Position numbers and translations under genes: made by a program | Notes under the pieces: generated by a model | Seen by the model: the letters and a program-made list of their open reading frames with translations, nothing else | Databases searched by the model: none | Told to the model about the DNA's origin: nothing | DNA from: Catenovulum agarivorans YM01 | Lineage (GTDB): Bacteria; Pseudomonadota; Gammaproteobacteria; Enterobacterales; Alteromonadaceae | Direction: 5' to 3' | Length of the DNA stretch: 64,000 nucleotides | Assembly: GCF_000281085.1 (NCBI RefSeq) | Contig: NZ_JH767527.1 | Coordinates: 147,552-211,551 of the forward strand | Shown here: one piece after another, positions 28,455 through 37,576 of the stretch | How positions within the stretch are numbered: the first letter of the stretch is position 1 | How the letters are laid out: each line of letters starts with the position of its first letter

Positions 28455-29066
28455 ATGTACATATTTAACAGACGCTTAGCACAAGTTTTATCTTGTTTGG
28501 GTTTAATATGGGGATTGTCGGCTTGCAGTACTGTACCAAAAAATTTGCAAGTGGCTGACAACGTTAAATTAGTGAGTTTCGACGATGCCAGTAAACAAGG
28601 CAATCAGGTTGTTGGTGAACAGGCTAGATGGGGCGGTGTTATTGTTGCGGTAAAAAACTTACAGCAACAGACAATGTTAGAGCTTGTTCATTACGAAGCT
28701 TATAGTAGCAGTAAACCAAAAGTTACCGATGAATCAAAAGGTCGATTCCGCGTTTATGTAAAACAGTTTTTAGAACCGGGCATTTTTAAATCTGGCCGTA
28801 TGGTGAGCGCTTTGGGTTCAGTAGCACCGCCCGAACAAGGTAAGGTTGGTGAATACGAGATAAGCTATCCTGTGCTCAATAATGCTGAGGTGCATATTTG
28901 GCCTGAGGCCAAAGAAATAGAGAGCCGAGCAGATTTATGGGCAGATCCATTTTGGCCATATTCTAGTCATTGGTATTGGCGTAGGTATCATTATTTACAC
29001 CCTTATTACATACCGACGGATAACAAAAAACGTCAGCCAAAGAAAAAATCGTCGACGCGCGAATAA
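28455..29066 (+). CDS. slp: Slp-family outer-membrane lipoprotein
   Basis: 203 aa with a lipobox (GLSACS, Cys near residue 24) after a hydrophobic signal. The Slp signature is seen in the central block (GEQARWGGVIVAVKNL, TMLELVHYEAYSSSKPK, GRFRVYVKQFLEPGIFKSGRMVSALG). Slp proteins are small outer-membrane lipoproteins induced by starvation in E. coli. The C-terminus has an unusual aromatic run (FWPYSSHWYWRRYHYLHPYY) followed by a basic tail. It lies 46 nt after the EAL gene and 17 nt before the hydrolase. No clear SD is seen before the ATG. Confidence 0.85.
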   Translation: MYIFNRRLAQVLSCLGLIWGLSACSTVPKNLQVADNVKLVSFDDASKQGNQVVGEQARWGGVIVAVKNLQQQTMLELVHYEAYSSSKPKVTDESKGRFRVYVKQFLEPGIFKSGRMVSALGSVAPPEQGKVGEYEISYPVLNNAEVHIWPEAKEIESRADLWADPFWPYSSHWYWRRYHYLHPYYIPTDNKKRQPKKKSSTRE

Positions 29067-29083
29067 TGAGTATAGGTAGGTAA

Positions 29084-29980
29084 ATGCCCACATCACTTAT
29101 CCAGCAGACTTGCCTTCTAAATCATGGCAAGTCTGTTTGTTATTTGAGTAATTTTAATCTCGCAAATATAGACTCTAATATACCGACAATAGTGTGCATT
29201 CATGGCTGGTTAGATAACGCTGAAAGCTTTTTACCTATGAGTGAGTATTTTAGTGAATATCAACTGATTATTATTGAATTGATTGGTCATGGGCATAGTG
29301 ATCACAGAAGTTTAGATGCGCACTATCATTTAATAGACTGGGTTTATGATTTAAAGTTGTTTTGCCAACAACTGAACTTGCCGCCGTTTTATTTGATTGG
29401 GCATTCGTTAGGTGGGGCTGTGTCTACTATTTTTGCCGTGAGCGAGAGTGATTTTGTTAAGTCGCTGGTTTTATTGGAATCTCCTGGTGCTTTTACCCAA
29501 CCTGAGCGTGAATTAGCCACAAATATTCATTTAGCTTTTGAAAGTCGGATAAAAATGGCGGAAAAACGAACTAAGTCGTCGATTAAAAAGCCGTTAAATC
29601 TACTTCCGGCATTAATACAAATGCGAGTGGAAAAAAATCAGCTTGAAGCGCATTTTGCCCAAGCACTGATCGAGAGAAATTTATACCTTGAACACAATTG
29701 TTTTAGTTGGCGCAGCGACCAAAGGCTGCAAACACTATCACCTATTCGGCTAACACCAAATCAAGCACAAGAGCTACTAAGCAGTATCTTTTGTCCAATC
29801 CATGTGTGTTTGGCCAAACAAGGTTATACAGTTATTCGGAAAACGGTAGAGCAATATATTCAATTTGCAAAAAAAGCGTTTGTAAAAGAGTTTTTAGGCT
29901 CACATCATTTTCATATGCCACAAGCCCAAGCAGTTGCGGAATATATAAAAACACAGGTTATAAAGGAACCGGAGTTCTAA
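29084..29980 (+). CDS. Alpha/beta-fold hydrolase
   Basis: 298 aa, no signal peptide. The oxyanion region IVCIHGWLDNAESF, the nucleophile elbow LIGHSLGGAVS and a C-terminal GSHHFHMPQ histidine give a full Ser-His framework; the acid is not assigned. It resembles the serine-hydrolase-like (SERHL) group of cytoplasmic hydrolases with unknown substrates. AGG lies shortly before the ATG. Its stop codon directly abuts the ATG of the next gene, so the two are coupled. Confidence 0.82.
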   Translation: MPTSLIQQTCLLNHGKSVCYLSNFNLANIDSNIPTIVCIHGWLDNAESFLPMSEYFSEYQLIIIELIGHGHSDHRSLDAHYHLIDWVYDLKLFCQQLNLPPFYLIGHSLGGAVSTIFAVSESDFVKSLVLLESPGAFTQPERELATNIHLAFESRIKMAEKRTKSSIKKPLNLLPALIQMRVEKNQLEAHFAQALIERNLYLEHNCFSWRSDQRLQTLSPIRLTPNQAQELLSSIFCPIHVCLAKQGYTVIRKTVEQYIQFAKKAFVKEFLGSHHFHMPQAQAVAEYIKTQVIKEPEF

Positions 29981-30190
29981 ATGGAACCACAAATTTTAAT
30001 AAAAATAGCCAATACACAAATGCCATTTGGTAAATACAAAGGAATAGACTTGATAAACATTCCTGAAGAATACTTTTTATGGTTTCAAAATAAAGGATTT
30101 CCGCCAGGTGAGCTAGGCGAATTAATGGCTATGACTATGGTGATAAAAATCGAAAACTTATCTCATTTAATCAAACCGTTAAAACGCTAA
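29981..30190 (+). CDS. DUF3820 family small protein
   Basis: 69 aa, matching the DUF3820 signature MPFGKYKGIDLINIPEEYFLWFQNKGFPPGELGELM, a family of short conserved proteins of unknown role (putative quorum-sensing-regulated in older annotations). The ATG follows the stop of the hydrolase gene without a gap; AAGGAACCGGAG within the end of that gene supplies the SD. An overlapping longer frame starting within the hydrolase gene is a shadow. Confidence 0.85.
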   Translation: MEPQILIKIANTQMPFGKYKGIDLINIPEEYFLWFQNKGFPPGELGELMAMTMVIKIENLSHLIKPLKR

Positions 30191-30251
30191 TTCGCTAAAC
30201 AAATGTGTTAAAATTCCGCTTCAAATTTTTACTGGGTTTTGAGGATTGTTT

Positions 30252-33200
30252 ATGGCGGGTTGGCAGTTTTGGGTAGATCGCGGTGGTACATTTACAGATA
30301 TAGTAGCTGTTAAACCAGATGGCACTTTGATAACCCATAAACTCTTATCTGAAAATCCAGAACGTTATGCAAACTCTGCAGTGCAGGGTATTCGTGATTT
30401 ACTTGATTTAAGTTACGAACAAGCCATTCCAAATAAAATTATCGACAGTGTTAAAGTTGGCACAACAGTCGCTACCAATGCGCTACTTGAGCGTAAAGGT
30501 GAAAAAACAGCCTTAGTGACAACTAAAGGTTTTAAAGACAGTTTAAAAATTGCTTATCAACATCGCCCAGATATTTTTGCTCAACAAATTATATTGGCGG
30601 ATACTTTGTTTGCGGCCGCGTTCGAAATAGCTGAACGCATTGATGTGCAGGGAAATATAGAGCAATCGTTAAATCTTGAACAAGCTCGTCAACTATTCAA
30701 TCAGATAAAACAACGAGGTTTCGATGCAATTGCGATTGTGCTAATGCACAGTTGGATCAATCCTCAGCATGAACAAGCGCTAGAATTGTTGGCTAAAGAG
30801 GCCGGTTTTACACAAATTTCGCTTTCGCACAAAGCCAGTCAAACCATAAAACTTATTCCACGCGGCGATACCTGCGTTGCTGATGCTTATTTAACGCCAG
30901 TCATGCAAAACTATGTTAATCAAATTGCCGATGCATTACATGGTGTTGATTTATATTTTATGCAATCAAATGGCGCTTTGACACAGGCTGATTTGTTTAA
31001 AGGTAAAGACGCAATTTTATCTGGTCCAGCTGGTGGTATTGTTGGAGCAGTTAAAACAGCACAGCAAAGCGGTTTTAATCAAATTATTGGTTTTGATATG
31101 GGCGGCACTTCAACAGACGTTTCGCATTATGCCGATAGATATGAGTTTAGCTATTGCACTGAAGTTGCCGGTGTACGTTTGGCGACCCCAATGTTAAATA
31201 TACATACAGTAGCAGCCGGTGGGGGGTCTGTTTGCCAATACGCCGACGGGCGTTTTCAAGTTGGGCCTGAATCAGCCGGCTCTAACCCTGGGCCAGCCTG
31301 TTATCGCAAAGGTGGGCCGCTTACAGTCACTGACTGTAATTTAGTGTTAGGGAAATTAAATGCGGAGTTATTTCCTGTGGTATTTGGTATTAATGGTGAT
31401 TTACCCTTAGATAAACAAGCGGCCATCAACAAACTTATGCAGGTGCAGCAGGCTTTGCAAATTGACAATATAAACTTGTCGTTAGTTGAAATTGCACAAG
31501 GTTTTATTGAAGTTGCGGTTGATAATATGGCGCACGCAGTTAGACATATTTCCACCAAAAGAGGCTACGACTTAACCGAATATGCGTTAAGTTGTTTTGG
31601 TGGTGCAGGTGGGCAACATGCTTGTTTGATGGCTCAAGCGTTAGGCATGAATAAAGTGATTATTCATCCATATGCCGGTGTGTTATCCGCGTTTGGTATT
31701 GGTTTGTCTGACCAAGGTGTTGGTGCTGAGTTTAGTGCACAGCAAGAGTTGTCTGAATCAAATTTAATTGCACTGGCTAGGCAAATCCAAGCTAAACAGG
31801 CGCAATTTATTAAACAAATAAAACAACAAACAGCGGCTAAAAATATTGCCGATGATAGTTTTGTCACTAAAGCTAAATTATTAGTTAAGTACCAAGGCGC
31901 AGAAGTTAGATTTGAAGTTGATTACGCCAATAATATACAAACCATCCAAGATAAGTTTGCAGAGCAACACCAAAACCAATTTGGTTATGTACAGCCCAAC
32001 ACCGGCATTTTGATTGATGCTTATGTCGTGGAAGTACACTTACAATCGCAAGTTGATTTAAATAACACTGACATTCAAGTTGAGCCTCTGTCAAATCAAG
32101 TTCAGTTATTTGAATCTGCTGAATTTAACGTTTATCAACGAGATAAACTTAGCACAGCGCAGGTTATTCAAGGGCCGGCGTTAATTGTTGAAAAAACAGG
32201 TTGTAATGTAATTGAAGCCGGATGGCAGGCTAAACAACTAGCAGATAAATCATTATTGTTAGAGCGGGTAGCCACAGAAAATGCTACTTTCACGCAAACG
32301 CCAGCTGTCGACACTCAAATTGAAATTAGCCCAATTAAACTCGAAATTTATAACAACTTATTTATGTCGTTTGCTGAGCAAATGGGTGAAGTGCTGGCAA
32401 GAACTGCTCATTCGGTGAATATTAGAGAAAGGCTAGATTTCTCGTGTGCTATTTTTAATCAGAACGGTGAGCTTATTGCCAACGCGCCGCATGTACCTGT
32501 GCATTTAGGCTCTATGTCACATAGTGTGTTAAGTGTTATAGAGCAGCACAAGTATACAATGCAAGCAGGTGACAGTTATTTAATTAATTCACCATTTTTA
32601 GGTGGTACACATTTACCTGATTTAACTTTAGTTACACCGATATTTTATCAATCTACCAACCCTGTTTTATATGTTGCCTCACGTGCACATCATGCCGATG
32701 TTGGTGGCATTACCCCAGGTTCAATGCCCGCAGACAGCAATCATATTCAACAAGAAGGTTTGTTGTTTGATGGTTTAAAAATCGCTGAACAGGGCAAATT
32801 ATTAGTTGATCATGTACAGCAAGCTTTTGCCCAAGGCGAATATCCGGCACGTAATATTAAACAAAATATTGCCGATTTATCCGCTCAGTTAGCTGCGAAT
32901 AAAGTCGGTGAAAAAGCCTTAATTGAGTTTGTTGAAACGCAAGGTTTAGTTGCTTGTAATCAAATTTTAAATGCAATTTTAGCCAACGGTGAGTTAGCTG
33001 TTAGAAACGCGCTACAAAGCCTAAACTCAGGAACTGCACAATTAACCATGGATTGTGGAGCGACTATTTGTGTTGATATTAAAATATCGGGTGATAGTGC
33101 AATTATTGACTTTAGTGGGACAAGCGAACAACAAAATTCGAATTTTAATGCGCCGCGCTCTATTACAGATGCTGCTGTTATTTACGTATTTAGATGTTTA

Positions 33201-33863
33201 GTTGAAAATGCCATTCCGTTAAATGCTGGCTGTATGCGACCGTTAACTGTTGTAGTACCGGAAAAGTCTATGTTGAACCCTGAATATCCCGCTGCTGTGG
33301 TTGCTGGTAATGTTGAGGTTTCACAAGCTGTCGTATCAAGTTTGTTTTTAGCGTTAGGCAAACAAGCATGTTCTCAAACCACTATGAATAATCTGTCATT
33401 TGGCAATGCTGAATATCAGTACTATGAAACTTTAGCGGGTGGGACTGGTGCTGGTATTACGCCTCAAGGTGTTGTTTATGCAGGGCAAGACGCTGTACAT
33501 AGCCATATGACTAATTCACGTTTAACAGATCCTGAAATACTCGAACAAAGATACCCTGTTAAATTGAGGCAATTTGCCATTCGAGCAAACTCGGGTGGGA
33601 AAGGGCAATTTAATGGTGGTAATGGTTTAATTCGTTCAATCGAATTTTTACAGCCTATGCAAATTAATATATTGGCAAATTCAAGGTTACATGCGCCACA
33701 AGGTTTGGCTGGTGGAAGCAATGGGTTAGTTGGATGTAATTATTTAACTAGGTTAGATACCCAAGATAAAGTCGAACTAAGTTTTAATGCAAATGTAGCT
33801 GTTGATGCTGGCGATATTCTGACAATAGAAACCCCTGGAGGCGGTGGATTTGGCCAGCGGTAA
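30252..33863 (+). CDS. Fused hydantoinase A/B, 5-oxoprolinase-type
   Basis: About 1203 aa in one chain: HydA-N and hydantoinase A (about 1-680; WQFWVDRGGTFTDIVAV at the start, GFDMGGTSTDV and GPAGGIVGA motifs) fused to hydantoinase B (about 690-1200; SVNIRERLDFSCAIF, HVPVHLGSMSHSV, SPFLGGTHLPD, HHADVGGITPGSMP). This is the architecture and length of ATP-dependent 5-oxoprolinase OplA, which opens 5-oxo-L-proline to glutamate. Substrate may alternatively be another hydantoin. I use the ATG at 30252 with GAGG 7 nt upstream rather than the TTG at 30246. The 3' end overlaps trmN6. Confidence 0.9.
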   Translation: MAGWQFWVDRGGTFTDIVAVKPDGTLITHKLLSENPERYANSAVQGIRDLLDLSYEQAIPNKIIDSVKVGTTVATNALLERKGEKTALVTTKGFKDSLKIAYQHRPDIFAQQIILADTLFAAAFEIAERIDVQGNIEQSLNLEQARQLFNQIKQRGFDAIAIVLMHSWINPQHEQALELLAKEAGFTQISLSHKASQTIKLIPRGDTCVADAYLTPVMQNYVNQIADALHGVDLYFMQSNGALTQADLFKGKDAILSGPAGGIVGAVKTAQQSGFNQIIGFDMGGTSTDVSHYADRYEFSYCTEVAGVRLATPMLNIHTVAAGGGSVCQYADGRFQVGPESAGSNPGPACYRKGGPLTVTDCNLVLGKLNAELFPVVFGINGDLPLDKQAAINKLMQVQQALQIDNINLSLVEIAQGFIEVAVDNMAHAVRHISTKRGYDLTEYALSCFGGAGGQHACLMAQALGMNKVIIHPYAGVLSAFGIGLSDQGVGAEFSAQQELSESNLIALARQIQAKQAQFIKQIKQQTAAKNIADDSFVTKAKLLVKYQGAEVRFEVDYANNIQTIQDKFAEQHQNQFGYVQPNTGILIDAYVVEVHLQSQVDLNNTDIQVEPLSNQVQLFESAEFNVYQRDKLSTAQVIQGPALIVEKTGCNVIEAGWQAKQLADKSLLLERVATENATFTQTPAVDTQIEISPIKLEIYNNLFMSFAEQMGEVLARTAHSVNIRERLDFSCAIFNQNGELIANAPHVPVHLGSMSHSVLSVIEQHKYTMQAGDSYLINSPFLGGTHLPDLTLVTPIFYQSTNPVLYVASRAHHADVGGITPGSMPADSNHIQQEGLLFDGLKIAEQGKLLVDHVQQAFAQGEYPARNIKQNIADLSAQLAANKVGEKALIEFVETQGLVACNQILNAILANGELAVRNALQSLNSGTAQLTMDCGATICVDIKISGDSAIIDFSGTSEQQNSNFNAPRSITDAAVIYVFRCLVENAIPLNAGCMRPLTVVVPEKSMLNPEYPAAVVAGNVEVSQAVVSSLFLALGKQACSQTTMNNLSFGNAEYQYYETLAGGTGAGITPQGVVYAGQDAVHSHMTNSRLTDPEILEQRYPVKLRQFAIRANSGGKGQFNGGNGLIRSIEFLQPMQINILANSRLHAPQGLAGGSNGLVGCNYLTRLDTQDKVELSFNANVAVDAGDILTIETPGGGGFGQR

Positions 33864-34608
33864 TTTTGTTTGTAAACAATTTGAGGTAAGCCAGCAACAC
33901 AGTGCCATGAAAGTGGGGACTGATAGTCTGATTTTAGGCAGTTGGGCGTTAGCTGAAATTCAGCCCGATGCAACGGCTGATTCTTCACATTGGGTGCTAG
34001 ATATAGGCTGTGGCACTGGCTTATTAACTTTGATGCTGGCGCAAAAGTTTCAATCGTCAAATCAGGTTAAGTTCATTGCGGTAGAAATGGACCAAAGTGC
34101 TTGTATTGATGCTGAGTTTAATTTTAGCCAATGTAACTGGGCTGCAAATATTCAACTGGTGAAATCACCAATACAAGATTTATCCATGGGTAGAAAATAT
34201 CAGCGCATAATTTGTAATCCGCCTTATTTTGGCGCTGGGCAAACAATTCAACAAGGCCGAGCGCTTGCTCGTTTGCAAACAAATTTAGATTGGACGATTC
34301 TAGCAACACAAATTAGCCAACGTTTGGCTTTAGAAGGTATTGCTGAGTTGGTATTCCCGTTTGTCGATTTCGCGCAGGTCAAAGCTATTTTTGCTGAATA
34401 TAATTTAAACTGTATTGCTGAGTTACATATTTTCCCCAAATTGTCTGATGACGTTGCTAAACGAGTGTGTATTCGGGTTAAACTATCTACTAGCTGTGGC
34501 TCAAATTTTCAGAAGCCCGATGTAGAAAAGTTGGTTATTTATGATGAACAGAGTAAATATACTGAGCAATATCGTGCTTTGTGTCGGGCTTATTATTTGA
34601 ATTTTTAG
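33850..34608 (+). CDS. trmN6: tRNA1(Val) (adenine(37)-N6)-methyltransferase TrmN6
   Basis: About 252 aa Rossmann-fold methyltransferase. SAM-binding motif LDIGCGTGLLTLMLAQ and catalytic NPPYF (IICNPPYFGAG) are intact, as is the N-terminal F.CKQFEVSQQHSAMKVGTDSLILGSW typical of YfiC/TrmN6. It makes m6A37 in tRNA-Val. The start is not ATG: TTG at 33850 lies 8 nt after GGAGG, whereas a GTG at 33844 is too close to that SD. The gene overlaps the end of the oxoprolinase gene by 14 nt, implying coupling. Confidence 0.88.
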   Translation: MASGNFVCKQFEVSQQHSAMKVGTDSLILGSWALAEIQPDATADSSHWVLDIGCGTGLLTLMLAQKFQSSNQVKFIAVEMDQSACIDAEFNFSQCNWAANIQLVKSPIQDLSMGRKYQRIICNPPYFGAGQTIQQGRALARLQTNLDWTILATQISQRLALEGIAELVFPFVDFAQVKAIFAEYNLNCIAELHIFPKLSDDVAKRVCIRVKLSTSCGSNFQKPDVEKLVIYDEQSKYTEQYRALCRAYYLNF

Positions 34609-34706
34609 TAGTTGAAGTTGCTTTAGCTGATGTGCTTAATGTGACGTTAAATCGATAGAACATAATTTTCACAAAACCGCTGTGAATACAATCCCTGTAC
34701 GCTTCG

Positions 34707-34726
34707 CTTTTTCATCCATGAAAAAG
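34707..34726. repeat. Perfect 9-bp-arm palindrome
   Basis: Arms ctttttcat (34707-34715) and atgaaaaag (34718-34726) are perfectly complementary around a CC spacer. It lies about 80 bp left of the long inverted repeat and may belong to the same element. No U-tract pattern supports a terminator role for trmN6, though it is 98 nt past that gene's stop. Confidence 0.7.
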
Positions 34727-34803
34727 AAATTTTGCTCTAAATTATTGCTCTCCCACTTTAACTCGATGATAGCGCTGCGAAATTCAATCAGTGAACTATC
34801 ATT

Positions 34804-34918
34804 GATAGATAAGTTGAATGCTAATTTTCTAAAACTTCGTAAAACAGGGATGTTTTATGCGAGCGGCTCAGGTTGAGTTTAAAGCGTTTTTAGAAAATTA
34901 TGCTTCAAGTTATCTATC
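34804..34918. repeat. Long imperfect inverted repeat, REP/MITE-like
   Basis: Arms 34804-34834 and 34888-34918 are 31 bp each and match at about 27 positions as an inverted repeat; the inner 13 bp (taattttctaaaa against its complement) and outer 9 bp (gatagataa) are perfect. The 53-nt loop contains a smaller nested hairpin, taaaac-agggat-gtttta. No transposase gene or target duplication is evident. The shape fits a REP/MITE-type mobile repeat or a structured RNA; which is not decidable from one copy. Confidence 0.65.
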
Positions 34919-34960
34919 TTCACGCACCTTTATCGATGTGCTGCCATTCCTAATACGCAA

Positions 34961-35965
34961 TTAATAATGGATCTCCGGATTCAAATGTCGCTTCAAAATT
35001 GTCGCTTTTTCCGGTGAACGAGTTAACTCATGGTAATTATAAATAACCAAACCATGTTTACTTAAAGCTAAGTTCTGTTTTAGTTCAGCCTCAAATTGAC
35101 CATTTGAAATTTGGTTCTGTGCGCGCCAATGTGAAACCTGTAAACCATAAAAAACCGGTAAGTGTGTTTCATCACTTATGGTTTGCATTAACGCTGCTTT
35201 TTCTTCCATACCTTGTGGCATTAAATGGGTAAAAGCTACAGGACACATAGCATCAAATAGCAGTGCTAATTCTGTTTTATTTTGCCCTGCGAGCAAAGTA
35301 CTCGCCTGATTTAATACCTCATCAGACCAAGGCAAGGTATTTAAAACAAGTTTGCTATCAGGTGATAGCTCTCGGATTAAACGGGTTAAATGCTGGGCTA
35401 TATCAATAATTTTTTGGCTGCGCCAATTGGCATAATCGACACTAAATTCACCAGCTTCAATTTGAGCTTGTGCCGCTTCTGTATAAAAAGGCGAAATACT
35501 AAAATTTTGCAAACAATTAGAACAGAAGCAGCCGTATTCTAAGTCGCTATTCTGAATTTGTTCAAATGCCTTGCCTTGCCAATTTATAAACTGACGCAAA
35601 AAGTCTAAGCTAATAATTGCCGGCGAAATATCTTCTAAATAATGGTGAATTTCATTTTCGAGATAGTTTTGATAAACCCTATCTGTTGGGCAGACAAAAT
35701 GGCACCAATCTGTTTTAGCTGGTAACTTGCTATTGGTTATGGCTTGACGCTGTGGTTCTTGCTGCAAATACTCTGGGTTATTGAGTACAGATATATTCAG
35801 CCAGAGTGATAAATTATATTTGTCTAACAATGAGGGGAGTTCTGGCTCGTTATACAACTCAGGTGACAGTATGAGCGTGTTGGCTCCCCAGTAGTTAGCG
35901 TTTTGGCAACATTCTTCTATGTCTAAATTAGCATCAAGCGCGTAGAGTGCGATAGGCTTGCTCAT
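34961..35965 (-). CDS. Putative TIM-barrel glycoside hydrolase-like protein
   Basis: 334 aa, cytoplasmic (no signal peptide). The pattern of strands ending in NTLILSPE, LSLWLNISVL, AIISLDFLRQFINW, SKLVLNTLPW, FDAMCPVAFTHLM and HLPVFYGLQVSHWR resembles the (beta/alpha)8 fold of GH-like families. A CFCSNC motif after the central strand is of the kind seen in several uncharacterised barrel glycosidases (CxCxxC near the substrate cleft). It ends with LVIYNYHELTRSPEKATILKRHL. Acidic catalytic residues cannot be assigned with confidence, so enzyme activity is inferred. It runs in the same direction as the following lipoprotein gene upstream of it (125-nt gap). Confidence 0.5.
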   Translation of the reverse strand: MSKPIALYALDANLDIEECCQNANYWGANTLILSPELYNEPELPSLLDKYNLSLWLNISVLNNPEYLQQEPQRQAITNSKLPAKTDWCHFVCPTDRVYQNYLENEIHHYLEDISPAIISLDFLRQFINWQGKAFEQIQNSDLEYGCFCSNCLQNFSISPFYTEAAQAQIEAGEFSVDYANWRSQKIIDIAQHLTRLIRELSPDSKLVLNTLPWSDEVLNQASTLLAGQNKTELALLFDAMCPVAFTHLMPQGMEEKAALMQTISDETHLPVFYGLQVSHWRAQNQISNGQFEAELKQNLALSKHGLVIYNYHELTRSPEKATILKRHLNPEIHY

Positions 35966-36090
35966 AAATAGCGTCCTTTTTATTGTTCTTTAACAAGATG
36001 ATCGCAGATGCTTAAGATTAACCACTTTTTAATCGAAATAAAAGGGTAAATGTTTTCCTATGTAAATTATTTTTGCCATACATTAACCAC

Positions 36091-36642
36091 TCATGGAATT
36101 GGTAGTTGGCTTAATTGGGCGTACATTATTGCCGATGGGCGCAATGAATTTTCAGTGACTTTAATCCCGACAGATAAATACTTTCCATGTATTGCTTTGG
36201 GAAATTCAATAAACATGTCTCGGCTATTATGTGAGTAATGTAGATGTAATACCGCACCTTCTTGAGGTATCCCAAAACTAGATTCATCTTGTGACACATC
36301 ATATTCCCCAAACCCAAATTGATTTTGCCAATCATTGCTGGCAACTTTGAAGCGCCCTCCAACATCATCTACTTGAGGTTGAGTAATATCGATATTTTTC
36401 AGCCAATATGTATTTGTTTGTTGGTCAAAAGTCATAATTGTTTGTTTGTTATGTATCCAACCTAAATAAGAGTTGGGTAAATATAAATCGTACCTAAGCT
36501 GGTGACCTTGCGCTTGATAAAAGTCGTTTAAGGTAAAAACTTTGGGTCTGTGTTTATCCAATGTATAAAAACTATCACACCCGAAAAGAAATAAAGTTAA
36601 AGATAATAAAATCAATGGTTTTTTTATGTGACCCATGTTCAA
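36091..36642 (-). CDS. Putative lipoprotein with a pullulanase-N-domain-like segment
   Basis: 183 aa. The N-terminus has a hydrophobic signal and a lipobox LFLFGC (Cys near residue 22). The central part GGRFKVASNDWQNQFGFGEYD closely follows the pattern of the small beta-sandwich modules that precede GH13 pullulanases (FKVASxDW..xxFG), and the rest is beta-rich. There is no catalytic domain. A surface glycan-binding lipoprotein is a reasonable guess, not shown. No clear SD; the first ATG gives the best signal peptide. A second overlapping frame is a shadow. Confidence 0.55.
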   Translation of the reverse strand: MNMGHIKKPLILLSLTLFLFGCDSFYTLDKHRPKVFTLNDFYQAQGHQLRYDLYLPNSYLGWIHNKQTIMTFDQQTNTYWLKNIDITQPQVDDVGGRFKVASNDWQNQFGFGEYDVSQDESSFGIPQEGAVLHLHYSHNSRDMFIEFPKAIHGKYLSVGIKVTENSLRPSAIMYAQLSQLPIP

Positions 36643-36889
36643 ATGCGTTCCAATGTAAAAAACTAACTATCACTAGTGTGGAAATTTTCGCTTTTTATAG
36701 CAAGAAATTTGCTTTGCATACGAATGCATATTGCAACTAATTACACTAGGTATATATTAAACAAATATTTAACAAATTGATTGCTGATAGGTTAAATATA
36801 CTTAACCTAAACTCTAGATTACAAATCAGCCAGATGCTGTATTGAGCTTAGGTTACTCTAGTTAGATTATTTATGCATTGGGGGATTTC

Positions 36890-37576
36890 ATGGGTAATCG
36901 TGTTTTATTGATTGAAGATGATCAAAATTTGGCTGCTACAGTAATGCATTATTTGGAACTCAACCAAATTGATTGTGACCACTGTGGTAACGGTATTCAC
37001 GGCGTTAATCTTGTTAGCCAAAACAGCTATGATGTTGTGGTAACTGATGTAAACATGCCAATGATGTCTGGGTTGCAAATGTGTAATACCTTACGTGAAG
37101 ATGGTAAAGAAATTCCTATCTTAATGGTATCGGCACTCGACGATATTGACGATAAACTCGCAGGTTTTGATAGCGGCGCTGACGATTATTTAGTTAAACC
37201 GTTTGAACTACGTGAATTATTGGCCCGAATAAAAGCTTTGTCCACCCGTAAAAGTGGTATGGTTAAATGCTTGAATATTGAAGAATTAGGCTTGAATTTA
37301 GAATTGAAAAATAAAACAGCCAAACGAGATGGCGAGGTGTTGAAGTTAACGCCTTCTGGTTGGTCTATTTTACAGTCATTAGCTAAAGCCTACCCAAATG
37401 CAGTAAGCAAACAAGATTTGGAATATGCCATTTGGGGTGAAGATGTGCCGGATAGTAGCGCATTAAAAGTGCATATTCATAGATTACGTCAAAGTTTAGA
37501 CAAAACTTATGCAGTACCCCTATTACACATAGTTCATGGATTTGGTTTTGAGTTAAAGAAAAAACTGCATGACTAA
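36890..37576 (+). CDS. OmpR/PhoB-family response regulator
   Basis: About 228 aa. Receiver domain (residues 1-115, acidic pair E9 D10 D11, phosphoacceptor D53, Lys in LVKPFELRE) and a C-terminal winged helix (about 130-226, GWSILQSLAKAYPNAVSKQDLEYAIWGE, LKVHIHRLRQSLDK, HGFGFELKKK). The ATG at 36890 has GGGGGA just upstream; a TTG at 36878 would add four residues. The kinase gene starts on the base right after its stop codon. It probably controls its own operon or a neighbouring gene such as the TonB-dependent receptor; targets are unknown. Confidence 0.92.
   Translation: MGNRVLLIEDDQNLAATVMHYLELNQIDCDHCGNGIHGVNLVSQNSYDVVVTDVNMPMMSGLQMCNTLREDGKEIPILMVSALDDIDDKLAGFDSGADDYLVKPFELRELLARIKALSTRKSGMVKCLNIEELGLNLELKNKTAKRDGEVLKLTPSGWSILQSLAKAYPNAVSKQDLEYAIWGEDVPDSSALKVHIHRLRQSLDKTYAVPLLHIVHGFGFELKKKLHD

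Larger units (their letters stand above)
34609..34960. other. Gene-free 352-nt stretch with several inverted repeats
   Basis: Between trmN6 (+) and the leftward glycosidase-like gene. I see no convincing coding sequence; a 64-codon open frame (34682-34876) has no SD and no family resemblance. The stretch instead contains the palindrome at 34707-34726, the palindrome ctatcattgatag at 34796-34808, the 115-bp long inverted repeat at 34804-34918, and a nested taaaac/gtttta hairpin near 34840-34857. Confidence 0.7.

Noticed and set aside
29707..30033. 108-codon frame overlapping the alpha/beta hydrolase and DUF3820 genes
   Set aside because: Shadow frame; both real genes have family motifs and correct starts.
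34682..34876. 64-codon open frame between trmN6 and the glycosidase-like gene
   Set aside because: No SD, no recognisable protein pattern, and it runs through the inverted repeats that better explain this stretch.
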